From Prorocentrum cordatum (taxonomy: Eukaryota > Sar > Dinophyceae > Prorocentrales > Prorocentraceae), in NCBI GenBank assembly GCA_963575745.1, contig CAUYUJ010011226.1, positions 352,506-416,505 of the forward strand: a stretch of 64,000 bases of DNA. Direction: 5' to 3'. The notes beneath the pieces were generated by a model that was given only the letters and a program-made list of their open reading frames with translations, was not told the DNA's origin and made no database searches. Shown here in pieces: positions 22,005-32,467 of this stretch (position 1 is the first letter of the stretch; the number at the start of each line of letters is the position of its first letter). Both the position numbers and the translations under genes were made by a program.

Positions 22005-23440
22005 GATGGACCCTACGCTCCTTATCCATTTAGGAATGGCCACGCGGAGCACGATCCAAATTGCGATATTTGCGTGCGGGCGGGGAGGCTTCCTCTGACC
22101 TCGCCGGCCCCTTGCCCGTGAGCCTAAACGGGAACAAATACGCCTTTGTAGGTGTAATCCCGCCATCCCTGGGCGCCCCGAGGCCTCTTGCTCAATCCCC
22201 TGAGCCTCGGTCCTCAGGCCGGTGGATCCTTCGTGGGCTCGGACCCCAAACTCTCAAATCTCTCGGGCCTCTCCGCGCGTCCTGTAGGGCCCCCGGAATA
22301 CTCCCGCATGACTTTCCCCGGCCCAAGGAGGGCCCGAGACGGGCCGACAGGGCCCGAAAAGGCCCTCAAGACGAGCCCCAAACGCACCGAATCATTGAAC
22401 GATCGGTCCAAGACGCCCAAGATGGCCCGAATACGGCCCGAGAAGTTTTCGAGACTCCCCCAGAGATCCGCGACCTCCCCCCCAATAGGGTCCCCAAATA
22501 CCCCCAAGAAACTCAGTAACTGCCTCCAAGACGCCCCCCAAGAGGCCTCGAGATGCCTCTAAAACGCCTCCCCCCAAAAAGCAAACGACTGCCTCCAAAA
22601 TCGTCCAAAACGCTTACGTTTGAACAACCGTGTGACAAAACAAATGAATCTTCAATAGTTACACTTCTTCAGACGTCTTGGAGACCTTCCAATAGCGCCC
22701 CCCAAAGATGGCGTGCAACAGCTGTTTCAGCATTTCATTGTTTTAATGGTGGCTCACGCGAGAGCGTCATTTTCGAAGACCCAAAGGTTTTGCAACCGAT
22801 TTCCACATGTTCGTCTTATGAAAATGTCTCGAACGTGGGCTGTATCTTCAGCACGCACGGTCATCCACTCCCATCTTGTAGCCTTGTAGCACTGGCCAGA
22901 AACCACTACAATACGCCCTTGTAGCTGTAATCCGGTTTTCCTGGCGAACAAGCCCCCTGACGAACAAAGAATCCCAAGCAGTGCGAGAAGCGATGGTCGA
23001 CTGCAAGCTCGATCAACGACGCTTGTGGCAATTCCATTCGGGCGGCGACGGAGAGTAAGGGGGAGGTGCGCAAGTGGCCCCGGGAGTGCGGTCTCGTTCG
23101 CACCGACACGGGTGGGCATAGGTCGCAGGCCAACGCATCGCCGAGAGGCGCATCCAGGAGCAATTCGAAGTCCGCGCCCTTCTCCTCCAAGCGACCCTCC
23201 CGAAGAGTTATGGGACGAGGCATTGGTGCACGCAAACGCCTTGTTCAACAGCGCTCCCAAGAACGTGCCAGGACACGAAGGTAAGGCACTTCCACAGTTA
23301 CTCGAGAATAGCAATAGCGAGGATGTACGCACATGGCCACCTGATCCCCAGGCCCGTGCGGACGGACAAACTTCGGCTCGCCAAGTTCGTCGGTTTCGAC
23401 TCGAAGACGGTCCATGGTGAGGGTTGCGCCGATCACATGT
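22005..23440 (+). pseudogene. Copia 1 integrase, split by an insertion
   Basis: The zinc-binding part (HAEHDPNCDIC) and the start of the catalytic core (DLAGPLPVSLNGNKYAFVGV, 22093-22155) lie left of a 748-bp insertion. The core resumes at 22909 as QYALVAVIRFSW, then AVREAMVDCKLDQRRLWQFH, and meets a TAA near 23055. A later C-terminal segment (LWDEALVHANALFNSAPKN, 23200-23265, other frame) and KFVGFDSKT (23378-23404) match Copia integrase ends. The first core Asp is visible; the second Asp and the Glu could not be placed. It cannot be functional. Confidence 0.62.
22161..22908 (+). mobile_element. 748-bp insertion carrying a CCAAGA minisatellite (locus 5)
   Basis: Flanked by near-identical 25-base direct repeats (22136-22160, aatacgcctttgtaggtg core; 22909-22933, aatacgcccttgtagctg core; three differences). 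The reading of integrase resumes in frame at the right copy, so the block looks like an insertion with target duplication. Its first 460 bases are the CCAAGA-type repeat (ccaagacgcccaagatggcc, caagacgccccccaagaggc). The rest is unrelated lower-GC sequence. Confidence 0.6.
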
Positions 23441-23655
23441 TGCGGGGGCGAGTAGGTTGTCGAACAACCGATCGCCTCGACCACTGTTCGCGCTGTCGAC
23501 GCCGAGCTCCCCCTGAAGAGCCGCAATGGGGAACTCGACTCTCTTGGCGGCGTTTTCGGCGCCCCGGAGTCGGGCGCGCCCCGTTCCAGGAAAGGCTCCG
23601 CAGCTGCGGAGACCGGCGCGGCGGCGCCGGCGGAGGGCCCGCGGGCAGCGGACGG

Positions 23656-23690
23656 GGACTGTCGAGGTGTTGCGCCGCGCCCGACTGGAA
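23656..23690 (+). repeat. CAGTCG...CGACTG hairpin, copy 3 (diverged)
   Basis: Left arm gactgtcgagg, loop region with tgcgcc, right arm cgcccgactgg. Less perfect pairing than copies 2 and 4, but the loop word and outer arms are kept. Confidence 0.5.
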
Positions 23691-24144
23691 CCGCCGCCTC
23701 CGACGGACCCGCAGCTGAAACGCGACGCCCCACAAACAGTCGTTTCGCCGCGGTCGAAGAGCAGCGCGCTTGCTGGCGCGAACGCACGCGGGGGCAGGCC
23801 CGTAAACGCGCCTGGTCCAACCTCCTGGCCACGTCCGTAGAGAGCCGCGTCCAGTCAGGCGGCGGCGAGTCTGACTGGGGCAGCGTCAGTGCGTGTAGCA
23901 CTCCTTCGTCTTTCGCGTCCGCTGCGTCTGACAGCGATCACGCCCAGAGGGATTTATCTCGAGATGAGGTGGCTGCACTGGGGACTGCTGCTCGCTCGCT
24001 CGAACCAATGCGTTCCGTAGGCGCCGCTGCCGTTGCTACGGGGTCTGGCAGCGATGCTTCCAGCAATTTCGCGAGCGTCATAACTGCTCAGGAACCCGCA
24101 GCCGAGATATTGTACGTCTTAGGCAAGGCCATGTCACACAGCTG

Positions 24145-25060
24145 ATGGACATGAACCTGCGTCTCCAACGCCCGGATGGCCGCGGAGCTCAGGCGGCGGC
24201 CAAACAATTCGATCGCATGGCCGAGCACCCCGCGCGGCTCGCGCCGCAAGAACTGTCGTCGATTCCCGAGGGCGCCCGAGTCGTCAAAGGGAAGCTCCAT
24301 ATCCCTGAGAACGAACTGGGAGCAACCACAGGCATCTCATGAATGCAAGGCCTGTTTTGTAGCCATTGGAAACGTCTTGTTCGACACGCGTATGAAAGTA
24401 GTACGTTCGCCCTCCGAGTCGCTATGGGCGCCCGTAGCTTGCCTCGATGGCGCCTGCTTCGTTCAGGCACGCTCTCTCGCGATGTGTCGCGAGACGGATA
24501 TCATCGACCTTCTTAGTGCGCATCTTCAGGTACATCTTGGAGGAGAGGGGGAGCATTACGTCATCCCCGCTGAAATCGTCGACATCCTGCCGCCGCGCGT
24601 CCAACAACAGCCCCGTTCCTCGAACACGCCCGTGTGTAGATTGGCCCGTACGCTGCGCGGTCTTCAGCGTTCCGGTCCGGATTTCAAAACTGCCTTCACC
24701 CAGTGGCTCCTATGGAACAAGTGGCAGTTAATGGGGGGGAGCCTGCTGTTTTCTATTGTGGCACGGGAAGTCCGATCGCGAGGCCGCGCAGCACGCTGCC
24801 AAACTGAAAATGTGGATCGATGTCGAGCACGCTGCCGGCAATCATATATTCTCTAACGGGTCGCAGTCCAGCCGCGCGTCGTGGCGTGGCGTCTCCTTGT
24901 CCTTGGCCTCGTCGCAACACCGCGTGCGGCGGAGGTCCAAACAGCGCAGCACCATGGCAATCTACGTCGATGATTTCGAGCTGGACGCTGGCAAACGCCA
25001 CCGTGCCCACATCTGGGACGTCATCATATTTTTTTCAACAGCCGCGTCCCTGAGGTGGTC
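24145..25060 (+). pseudogene. Copia 1 reverse transcriptase
   Basis: ELSSIPEGARVVKGKL (24256-24303) begins the fingers region. After a shift, ESLWAPVACLDGACFVQARS and CRETDIIDLLSAHLQV match motif A (T-D-I-I-D), and ARTLRGLQRSGPDF matches the downstream Copia block. The polymerase active site YVDDFEL is at 24963-24983. The two catalytic Asp of YVDD and the motif A Asp remain, but several frame changes separate them. Confidence 0.7.
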
Positions 25061-26054
25061 GGCAAGTTCCTTGGCTGCTCTCGCAGCGTACCTCGCCACA
25101 TGGTTCTTGCAGATGGTCGGACAAGAGTCGCCGTCATCTTGTCCCAGTCGGAGCACTGCCAGAGAATCGTCCGAGACTTCGAGGAGGTTGTCGGCAACGG
25201 CGTGCGACCCGTCACAACGCCAGCGCAGCAAACGATCCCTCCTCGACCATAGGATCCGGCGCCAACAGAGGCTGGAACTGGTCGCCGTACAATCATTGGT
25301 GAGGCCTTTTACGCAGCTCGTTGGACTGGGCCAGACTGCTCGTTTGCAGTTGGTCGTCTCGCTCGGTGCGTAGACAAATGGTGCCGTTGGGGAGAGACAG
25401 AGCTTGGCCACTTCGTCGGTTGCGTCCTCTTCAGCTCGGACTACGGCCTCGCGATGCCAAATTCTGGCGATTCGTGGGGCAACTTGGAGCTCCATGCCTG
25501 GAGCGACGCAAATTTTTCTGCGCCCAAAAGCAACGCGGGCTTCTACCTGAAATTTTCCGGACTGAAGGGGTCCCAGCACCCGCTGTCCTGGGGGGCCGCC
25601 AGACAAGATGTTGCGACAGCTAGTTCCGGAGCATCGGAAGCGCTCGCCTGGGGCAAAAGCGGCGAAACAAGACATCAGGCTAGCAGCCATGATCGAGTGC
25701 ACGCGCGGTGCCCCGTTTGTCGTCCGGGGCCACCTCGACGGCCAAGCCGTGCAGCTCGCCATCCCAAAGGGGTACAACCCCAAAGTTGGGCACCTCAAGC
25801 AACGTGCGGGGGTGAGATTGCTCTTCCTTAACCAGTGCGGGACTCTGCTGGACCGCGCGCCAGTGACCGAGAACATCGGCGATGCATTCACGAAAACACT
25901 AGGACACAATAAATGGATGTACCTCATCGGTACGTTGTTTGGTATTCCTGTTGCCCAATTTCGTAATGACTCGGTGAAAAGAGGCATGCAAAGGTTGGCT
26001 ACGCCGGGTGCGTCTTCATCATCATCGTCAGCAGCAGCTGGAGAGCGCGTGTAG
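25060..26054 (+). pseudogene. Copia 1 RNase H and polyprotein C-terminus
   Basis: VVGKFLGCSRSVPRHMVLAD leads from reverse transcriptase into the connection. RNase H is seen as LHAWSDANFSAPKSNAGFYL and WGAARQDVATASSGASEALA (25490-25655), the D and E/S-S-G-A-E motifs of Copia RNase H. The C-terminal cap (LKQRAGVRLLFLNQ, then ENIGDAFTKTLG) ends at TAG 26052, in a frame open since 25608. This last part is the best preserved of the element. Confidence 0.68.
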
Positions 26055-26946
26055 ATGTTTCCAGGGCAGAGAATGGTTGAGCGCACCGCCAGGGCCGTGA
26101 TGTTGGACAACGCGCAGTACCTGGGCCAGCTTGCTGGGGAGTGCGACGCCAACCAGCCACTTCTGGCCGAGCGGCGCGAAGAGTTGTTGGATCAGCAGGT
26201 CCAACAACACTGGAAGGCCGACCACCTTCAAAAGCGCATCCGGGCAGACGCGGCCGCCGAGAGGCAGGGTGACAGTCGCGCCGCTGCGCCGCGGCCGACT
26301 GGATCCGCCCGATGGCGCGACGACGTGGCCGCGGGTGTACCGAAATGGGTCGCCAGTCACGGGGCATGAGCGGAATCGTGCCACGGCAGACCTACGCCCG
26401 GAACTCGTCCCAAACGCGCCGCAGGACACCGGCCCAGAGCAGTAGTCGCGGGTCTTGCAGGTCGCGATCGACAAGCACCCGCGCGACGACATGTTCACGG
26501 CGCTGGTGAGCAACCTGCTGACCAGGGCAGAGGAGACGCAGTTCGGCATCCAGCGAACAGCCCGTTTCTGCCACTTGTGGGCGAAGATCGGTCGCAAGGT
26601 GCCCGGTGCAATCGCATTGGTTTCGGAGAAGAGCGTTCCGCTGCGGACCTTCCACGGCGACTACCTGGTGAAGGACGTCCCAAATTTGGACGACGACCTC
26701 TTGGAGATGAACCTCTCCGCCCCCGTGGCCTGGGAGCTGCATTGCCTGCGGGGGCCCCGCAACCTCACCCGCAAACCTTCCAACGAGGCACAAGAGGCCC
26801 AGAAGCGGAGCAACCGGACAGCGAACGAGCGGGTGCTCAAGGATGCGCTCATGCGCGCCGCGCCGAAGAGCATGGCGGCCCCCCAAAAGGCTGCCTCGTG
26901 CAACTTCCAAGGCCGCTGGCGCCCCTCCTGCGACTCGGTCTACTGA
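26055..26946 (+). CDS. Small two-exon hypothetical gene
   Basis: Two stretches have coding character. 26055-26267 opens with an ATT or the downstream ATG (MVERTARAVMLDNAQYLGQL) and is rich in Glu, Gln and Leu (RREELLDQQVQQHW). 26461-26946 (VAIDKHPRDDMFTALVSNLL to CDSVY, TGA) is an acidic/basic mixed protein without a known domain. Removing 26268-26460 joins them in frame between CAG and GTC GCG. That interval would be a 193-base intron beginning with the hairpin at 26270 and ending in cttgcag. The donor would be ggtgac, so either the donor is non-canonical or a base has changed. It follows Copia 1 directly and could instead be part of it. Confidence 0.4.
26269..26303 (+). repeat. CAGTCG...CGACTG hairpin, copy 4
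   Basis: Identical to copy 2 across arms and loop, starting gtgacagtcgcgccgctg. It sits exactly at the left edge of the putative intron of the 26.1-26.9 kb gene. Confidence 0.75.
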
Positions 26947-27554
26947 GCCGGGAACTTCCGAGTGAGCGCATCTAGGCATTGAGGCGAGAATCCACGGAGA
27001 GAGTAAACGATATTTCGCCTGAGGTAGCTCTGTAGTCTGTAGCTGATCCTTCGAATTTGTAGATATATCGCACTGTGCTGTTTGCAAACGTAGAGATTTA
27101 GCCGGGCACGCATGTTTGTTTATCTCCGCGGGTGCGCGTCAGACAGTTTGAAAAGGGTTGGGAGGCCCAACCAGCAGCTTCGCGTTAGGCGAAGCCAAGC
27201 TCCAGCTCTGTTGTGCCGTAGTAACGATAGTCCCAGTAGTAGAAGGCGAGCCATCTCAAGCAATTTTGGTATCGATGGCAAATGGTACACCTCGCGCTGA
27301 GATGTAGTTAGATCTGGGCGGCTGGCCGCTTTGAGCCAAGCAACCGCGGATGCACGCTCGTCCCCACTCACATGCAACGCCCAGCTCACTTTCGAGTTTG
27401 GGGGGAGGGAGACGAGGCGTGCACCCACCGCCTCTATACAGCAGGTACAGCAACGACTGTTTACAAAAAGGGCAGCAAGAGGGCGGGGCCGGAAGGATGG
27501 TGGACCCGCACGCAAGTTGCCTTGCCTGCACTATTCTGTGCATGCGAATACTCT
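26947..27554. other. Spacer between the convergent elements
   Basis: Lower-GC sequence. Short frames on both strands without motifs. No terminal repeat of either neighbouring Copia element was recognised here. Confidence 0.4.
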
Positions 27555-28386
27555 TCAGGCGGCTGCAGAACGAGATGTCTGGCCAGCCCGATAGGGACTA
27601 TGTCTCTTGAAGTCATGTTTGAGAGATTGTGTACTTCCCATGACCTGTAGGCGCATCTCTCTGTCGATGCCCCCCTTGGTGTGACCGTCAGCAGTCATAT
27701 CGCGGGTGTCGCGCCACTGAATACTGTGCGCGGTTCCTCGCTCCATCATCTGTCGTGTCCAGCTGATGTGTCCTAAAAGGGTACATTCAGTCGGCTTCTT
27801 CAAGTCTTTGCTTGACAAGGACTTGAAACATACTCGGCATCTATGGTCAAAGTGACCTTGATGCTCAGGCCACCCAACTCAAGTATGTCTTTCAACTGAG
27901 TGGAAGTTAGCGGCCCTGCGTGGAGCTCGCGCAGAGTCGCGATCGCGGGATAACAGTCCTTCCAAGTTGTGGGCAGCTGCCAGTGTCTCTGCTGAATAGC
28001 TCGAGCGGACCTGCAAGCGGTGAGACTTGCAGTGCGCATCGATCAAGTGGACGACGGGCTGACCGGATGGCGTGCTTCCACGCCGTAGCAGGTTTGCCCC
28101 GCGAATGCCATAGCCTTTGACTTCCTCATCGGCATCTCCACTCATGCGTCGGCAGCCTGAGTCGCTGCGCAGGTCGACGTCGCCCGTAGGGGTCATCGCC
28201 TGGTAGACGATCTTCTTAGGGCAGACCTGCAATTTCCTGGTGATCGCGCTCAGTCGTCGCACTTGTATATTGGTCGGTTCTTGGACACGCTGTAGAGAAA
28301 CAACGCGCACCATCAACCACACCTGGGTGATTAATGCATGCGCAGACACGCCTCTAAGGCTGACGAACATGTACGCAACCATCTTG
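27555..28386 (-). pseudogene. Copia 2 RNase H and C-terminus
   Basis: 27879-28382 contains LRGVSAHALITQVWLMVRVV, VDLRSDSGCRRM (RNase H Asp region) and LIDAHCKSHRLQVRSSYSAE (S-S-Y-S-A-E, the RNase H Glu region). After a shift, 27555-27818 reads SSKDLKKPTECTLLGHISW and WRDTRDMTADGHTKGGIDRE, the last conserved block (D-M-x-A-D-x-x-T-K) of Copia polyproteins. The terminal residues run into unrelated sequence. Confidence 0.65.
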
Positions 28387-29326
28387 GATGCCTGAGCGCC
28401 AGCGCCGGCGCCGGCAAGTTAAGGACGTTGTATAGGACGGACCTGCTTGAAGTATTCGTCTTGGTCCAAAGTAACACAGCCGTCCTAATCCTCGGTATAT
28501 CTCGCAACAAGTGGTGCACATGTGCTCGTTGAGTTCTCACTTACCAAAGGTGTCTTCTACGCACTTGACATGCTTGTCAATGGTGTCCTCAGAACCGGCC
28601 ACATTGATGTCATCCGCGTGCGTGGTCGTGAGCAGGTTACTGCTCGCCTCGAACTCCTCGTCGTAGGACGTGGGTCTGAGACCAAAACCTCTCGTGGTCC
28701 TTCTGAGCTTTAGTGAGAAAGCTTGGGGTGCGTCTCTGGTACCAGTGCCTGGTTTAAGGTGCTGCAAGCAATGCTTTTTGACTCGTCGTAGTGTCAGAAT
28801 CCTGGGAGAGTTCGAAGCGCCGTGGCCAATCCAGGCGGCAAAGGAAAACGCGGCACATGCTCTTTTTCACCAGTTGCCTCAGCAAGTTCCTGGTAGGCCA
28901 GCCCTTTCAGGGTGGCCATGTTGATGTCGAGGGAGGCAATGATCCATTGATTCTTGCACGCTGCCGTACTCATCGCCGCGCTGCTCCCAAAAAGGTTTCC
29001 ACGTCAAAGGTTTCAAGATCCATGAAGCCTCGAAGCACCAATCGCAATCTGATGGCACGTCCCATTTCGCCCTTCTCGTTATTCACAAGCTTCAATTTGT
29101 GCACGTACGTCGAAATCCTGATGTTTGACGCTTCAGATAGGTCTCGCACTTTGAAACACTTGTTGTCAAACCGTGTCATGAGTTTGGTGTAGAGGGCTTT
29201 CGAAACTTTCTCGGGATCCGCCTGGACGTGAACCTCCGCGAGGAGGTCGTCTTCCTTGACGTCCACAGCTCGCTTTGCAGCGGCGGCCACATATACTCGC
29301 ATGGTGGTCACACGGTCGGCATCCAA
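28387..29326 (-). pseudogene. Copia 2 reverse transcriptase
   Basis: The 118-codon frame 28970-29326 has EVHVQADPEKVSKALYTKLM, ASNIRISTYVHKLKLV and MGRAIRLRLVLRGFMDLETF, the N-terminal RT part typical of this family. After a frame change at about 28970-28770 (motif A region, degraded), 28537-28767 reads KPGTGTRDAPQAFSLKLR and then HADDINVAG, the x-D-D polymerase motif C. Both catalytic Asp of motif C survive. Confidence 0.65.
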
Positions 29327-30380
29327 TATCCTGTGCTGTTGTTCGGACAGGACTACCTTTGATATCCGTGCCGTATATCAGAGTTCTACATATTGACAAT
29401 TTTTCGTCTGAGTCCAGTCCGTAACTGCAATCTTCGACCATGGAGCACAATGGGACATGATACGTCTCGTCGATGTCGGAGTCGTGTGGGTGTCCCCACT
29501 TAGGCAGGTGTCCCCGCTGTTCTTCAGTTGCAGCGATCATCATGCTATTGTCTGGAATCATATGTGCGGGTATTGTGAAAAGATCCTCTAGTGGAGTTGC
29601 CTCCAGAAGTTCCCTTTTACCTTGTAGTTCTGTGTACAACACTTCCATAGCGTGTGCCTCGAGGTCAGCCTCCGACTCCTCATAAATCGTGGGGGGCCGT
29701 GCATCCTCCTGTGGCGGTTCGGCTTATGTGGCTTCTCTTGCAGTTCCATCCGATGCCGGTGCATCCGCCAATTCCTCAAACTTTGTTATCTCCTGGTCAA
29801 AGCCTGCTTGAGGTTTGGTGGACTTCATGCACTGGATGATTCTAGAATGTGCTGGCCCAATTATATCGTGAATGTTTAGAACGATGCCTTCTGCTTCATA
29901 ATTGTAGACTCCGGGATTCACATCGACGTCGTAGTGGACCAATGTGCAACTGTCAGCGTAAGCAACCGGAGGTAGCTTATGGATACTCTTGGCTAGCCTG
30001 ACCGAAACTACGTTCTCAATGCGGAAGAAGTTTCTGATAAGGTATTGTAAAGCTAGATGTACCTTAGGAGATAGTCGGCTTACACTTGTCATCTGAAGCA
30101 TCCCCTTCTTGGTCGGGACATATCCAAATGTCATAACAGGTCTCCCCGCAGGTAGACTGGCCACGAACGTCAACGCTGTTCGTAGTGCAGTGTTGTCTGA
30201 GCCAATTTCTCTGGCTATCAAAGCTTCAATATAAATTGAATGTCGTGCATCGCCGCATTGTGCCTGAACGTCGCGACTCCCCTCTCGAATGATGACTTTG
30301 ACCCCTCTCGGGATCGTTTTCTTACGACTGGGGATGGGCCACGCCGGCCTCCCCAATCGTCCTTCTTGGTTGTGGGGCAA
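29327..30380 (-). pseudogene. Copia 2 integrase C-terminus and linker
   Basis: The frame at 29724-30380 begins in the region corresponding to the integrase C-terminal barrel (RKKTIPRGVKVIIREGSRDV) and continues DARHSIYIEALIAREIGSDN. The shorter frame to the left (29327-29648) continues as an acidic linker (MIPDNSMMIAATEEQRGHLP). No further enzyme motif. The two frames are offset, so at least one frameshift lies near 29650-29720. Confidence 0.55.
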
Positions 30381-31432
30381 TGGTAATCACCTAAATCTCC
30401 TTCATGGTAGCAATGCTGACCGGTAACAGTTGTCTTAATGCGTAATGCACGATTGGTCTTGGCTACTGCACTGGCCTGTGTGATAGCTTCAACGCATGCC
30501 TTGCGAACCATCTGTTCACGAGAATGATCTGACGTTTCCGTCGGCTGTTCGTGATCCAAGATAGGTAAGTGAGGGATCATTGCCGGTTGCCGTCCAAACA
30601 GAGCGTTGCATGGAGACACCTCGTTGTAGAAGGTGAGCGCGCTGGCGGCAAACAAAGGCTCATGCAATAGTCGTGTGAACTCAAAAAGTATGTCTAACCT
30701 GTTGAGTTCAGCTTCCACGACATGAAGTAGATGGCGCAATATGCCACTTCTGGCCTCGAGCGTCGAAGCGCGTTGTCCACGCGCACGTACCCTTGGTTCA
30801 GTGCACTGTGCCTTAAGGACTGCTTTCGCGGCGTCGTTGTTGAGGGCACCCTCTCCATCGGAGTAGAATACCTTTGCAAGTCCAAACTGCATTCAGCACT
30901 GATGGTATGCATCCAGGACGCTGGTCATCGTCTTGTCTGGCATCTCCATTCCAGTCGCATATCGAATGCAGCGATCGATGGTATGGAATATGTTACGTTC
31001 TTGTTTGTATAACATCAGGTCACACTCAACTTCTTCGTTGGATTTGCCAGGCAATGCAGTAGATGGAATAACCGCATGCCCAGGCTTGTCCCAAGCCCTG
31101 CACTCCCGACTGGTGTCGCGGACACCTTTAATCATATTGAGTCTGACGTTGTCCAGACCTACCTTGGTTAAGATGAGTCTCATCTTCGGCTCTTTCGCAT
31201 GGAACCAACGCATGTGTAGCTTCCGCAGCTCGCGCGTACCACGCTTGTACGTCGAACCTTGACCAGTCTGGAAGACGTGGTCGTGCAGCAGGGTTACCCG
31301 CTTGTGGCGGTGGAGGTGCATCTCCTCCTTGCTGTCGGCCACGTCTGACTCTGACCTGCGGCAGTCGGAGGTGGTCATCCGAACTCCCAGCTCCACTCGA
31401 AGACGGTTGCCCTGCAGCAGGTTCAGCAGCAT
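30218..31432 (-). pseudogene. Copia 2 integrase (DDE), one nonsense codon
   Basis: Two frames of the same phase are separated by one TGA at 30893-30895, where DAYHQC*MQFGLAK strongly suggests a lost Trp. The zinc-binding part is LHMRWFHAKEPKM...SRECRAW, with Ser in place of the first Cys of the expected CxxC. Core residues: Asp in EEVECDLMLY (about 31020), Asp in YSDGEGALNN (about 30859), Glu in LEARSGILRH (about 30757). All three catalytic acids are therefore present. The product would insert the cDNA copy into the host genome. Confidence 0.75.
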
Positions 31433-31925
31433 GTCTGCCTACTGTAATGTCGTGGCTGCTGGCGCCCGCCGTGGGTCCGGCTCTAGAGCCGGGCCTGGGT
31501 GCTCGTAGCCGCGCAAGCGGTGGTGCGGCTTGCGCCTCGGGTGGTGGTGCTGCTAGTTCGGCAGGGGCCGGTGGCGCCTGTCCGTGATTGTCAGGCAGCT
31601 TCCAAGGTTTGGCAAACTTGCATTTGCCAGGTGTCCGTACATGTCCAGGCTTGTTCTGGCCGTAGTTCTTCTTGCAGCTCGGACATTCCCAATGGTAGTC
31701 TTCCTTATCATACCACCTGCAGTGCTTGGGATTTCTGTCGCGTGAGGGAGAGCGCGCTTTAACGTTATCCGCGCGCGCAGGACATCCTAGCCCTCCCGAG
31801 GGCGGTCTCGCGATCAAGCCGTCGGATTGCCGAGGGATAGTTGGATCGTCCAAATCATACCCCCTCACGCTGGTGACTAGCACGGTGGAAGAATCAGGGT
31901 GACCATGAAAGGGATCACGGCTCAC
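31128..31925 (-). pseudogene. Copia 2 gag-like region with Cys/His cluster
   Basis: 265 codons. The N-terminal part has HCRWYDKEDYHWECPSCKKN followed by GHVRTPGKCKFAKPW, a Cys/His cluster likely to bind zinc. The middle is Ala/Pro-rich and unstructured. After that the frame drifts into DWSRFDVQAWYARAAEATHA, where integrase homology is already read in the overlapping frame. It probably supplies a nucleic-acid-binding gag-like domain. Confidence 0.5.
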
Positions 31926-32407
31926 CTGGAAAAGATCGCGTGCGATCTGAATTGCCTCGACAAAAAAAGGAACTGCATATTTGGAATATAATGTGCAGCC
32001 ATGGACTGTTCTCTGTTACATACCGACGCATCGTGATTATGACCAGCACGTCGTCTTCGTTCAACAGGGGTGAATAGAAGGTGGTGATTGGCCATGATCT
32101 CGGTCGGTTTTCGTGTCGATACACCATGGGAATCGCGTAAGCCGGTAGTGCGTTGGTCCAGATTGCATGTGGCCAACTTGGTCCATGGTGGTATCTGATC
32201 CACCCAAGTACCCACTGGTTGTTCTCGTAAATAAAGCCACCGAAGACCATTCTGACGTGTGGCAACCGTACCACAAAACTTGATGTGTGGAAGATCTTCT
32301 TTATGGTGTTCATGCCATGTATCATTTCTGACTTGGGAGTTAACATATGAAGGGGGTCCAGTCGTTCTGCAGTTGGGTTGTAATATGACAACACTGACGA
32401 AACACAC
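31922..32407 (-). pseudogene. Copia 2 methyltransferase-like domain, second half
   Basis: The frame carries VVILQPNCRTTG (Cys at about 32371), in the place of the P-P-C catalytic loop of cytosine-5 methyltransferases. Then comes REQPVGTWVDQIPPW (32183-32227), in the place of the E-N-V/E-N-P motif. GLRD...RKPTEIMANH follows at about 32100-32150, in the place of the downstream target-recognition strand. The usual DQC before G is DQR here. A parallel frame (31915-32394) is a shadow. The first half is in the adjoining entry. Enzymatic activity is unproven, and the fold assignment is from motif order only. Confidence 0.5.
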
Positions 32408-32467
32408 GTCTAAGTAGTGCTTTGCTGCATCCTGGACATCCTTGTTTCCAAGGGCAACATAGGAGCG

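Larger units (their letters stand above)
19640..26054 (+). mobile_element. Copia-type LTR retrotransposon 1, decayed
   Basis: Domain order gag (zinc knuckle), aspartic protease, integrase, reverse transcriptase, RNase H is that of Ty1/Copia elements. It is assembled here from pieces in all three + frames, with at least ten frame changes or stops. Domains are described in separate entries. No long terminal repeats could be recognised by eye on either side, so the limits are those of coding similarity only. Three small hairpins (19.87, 21.77 and 23.66 kb) and a 748-bp block inside integrase are secondary insertions. It lies convergent to Copia-type element 2. Confidence 0.75.
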
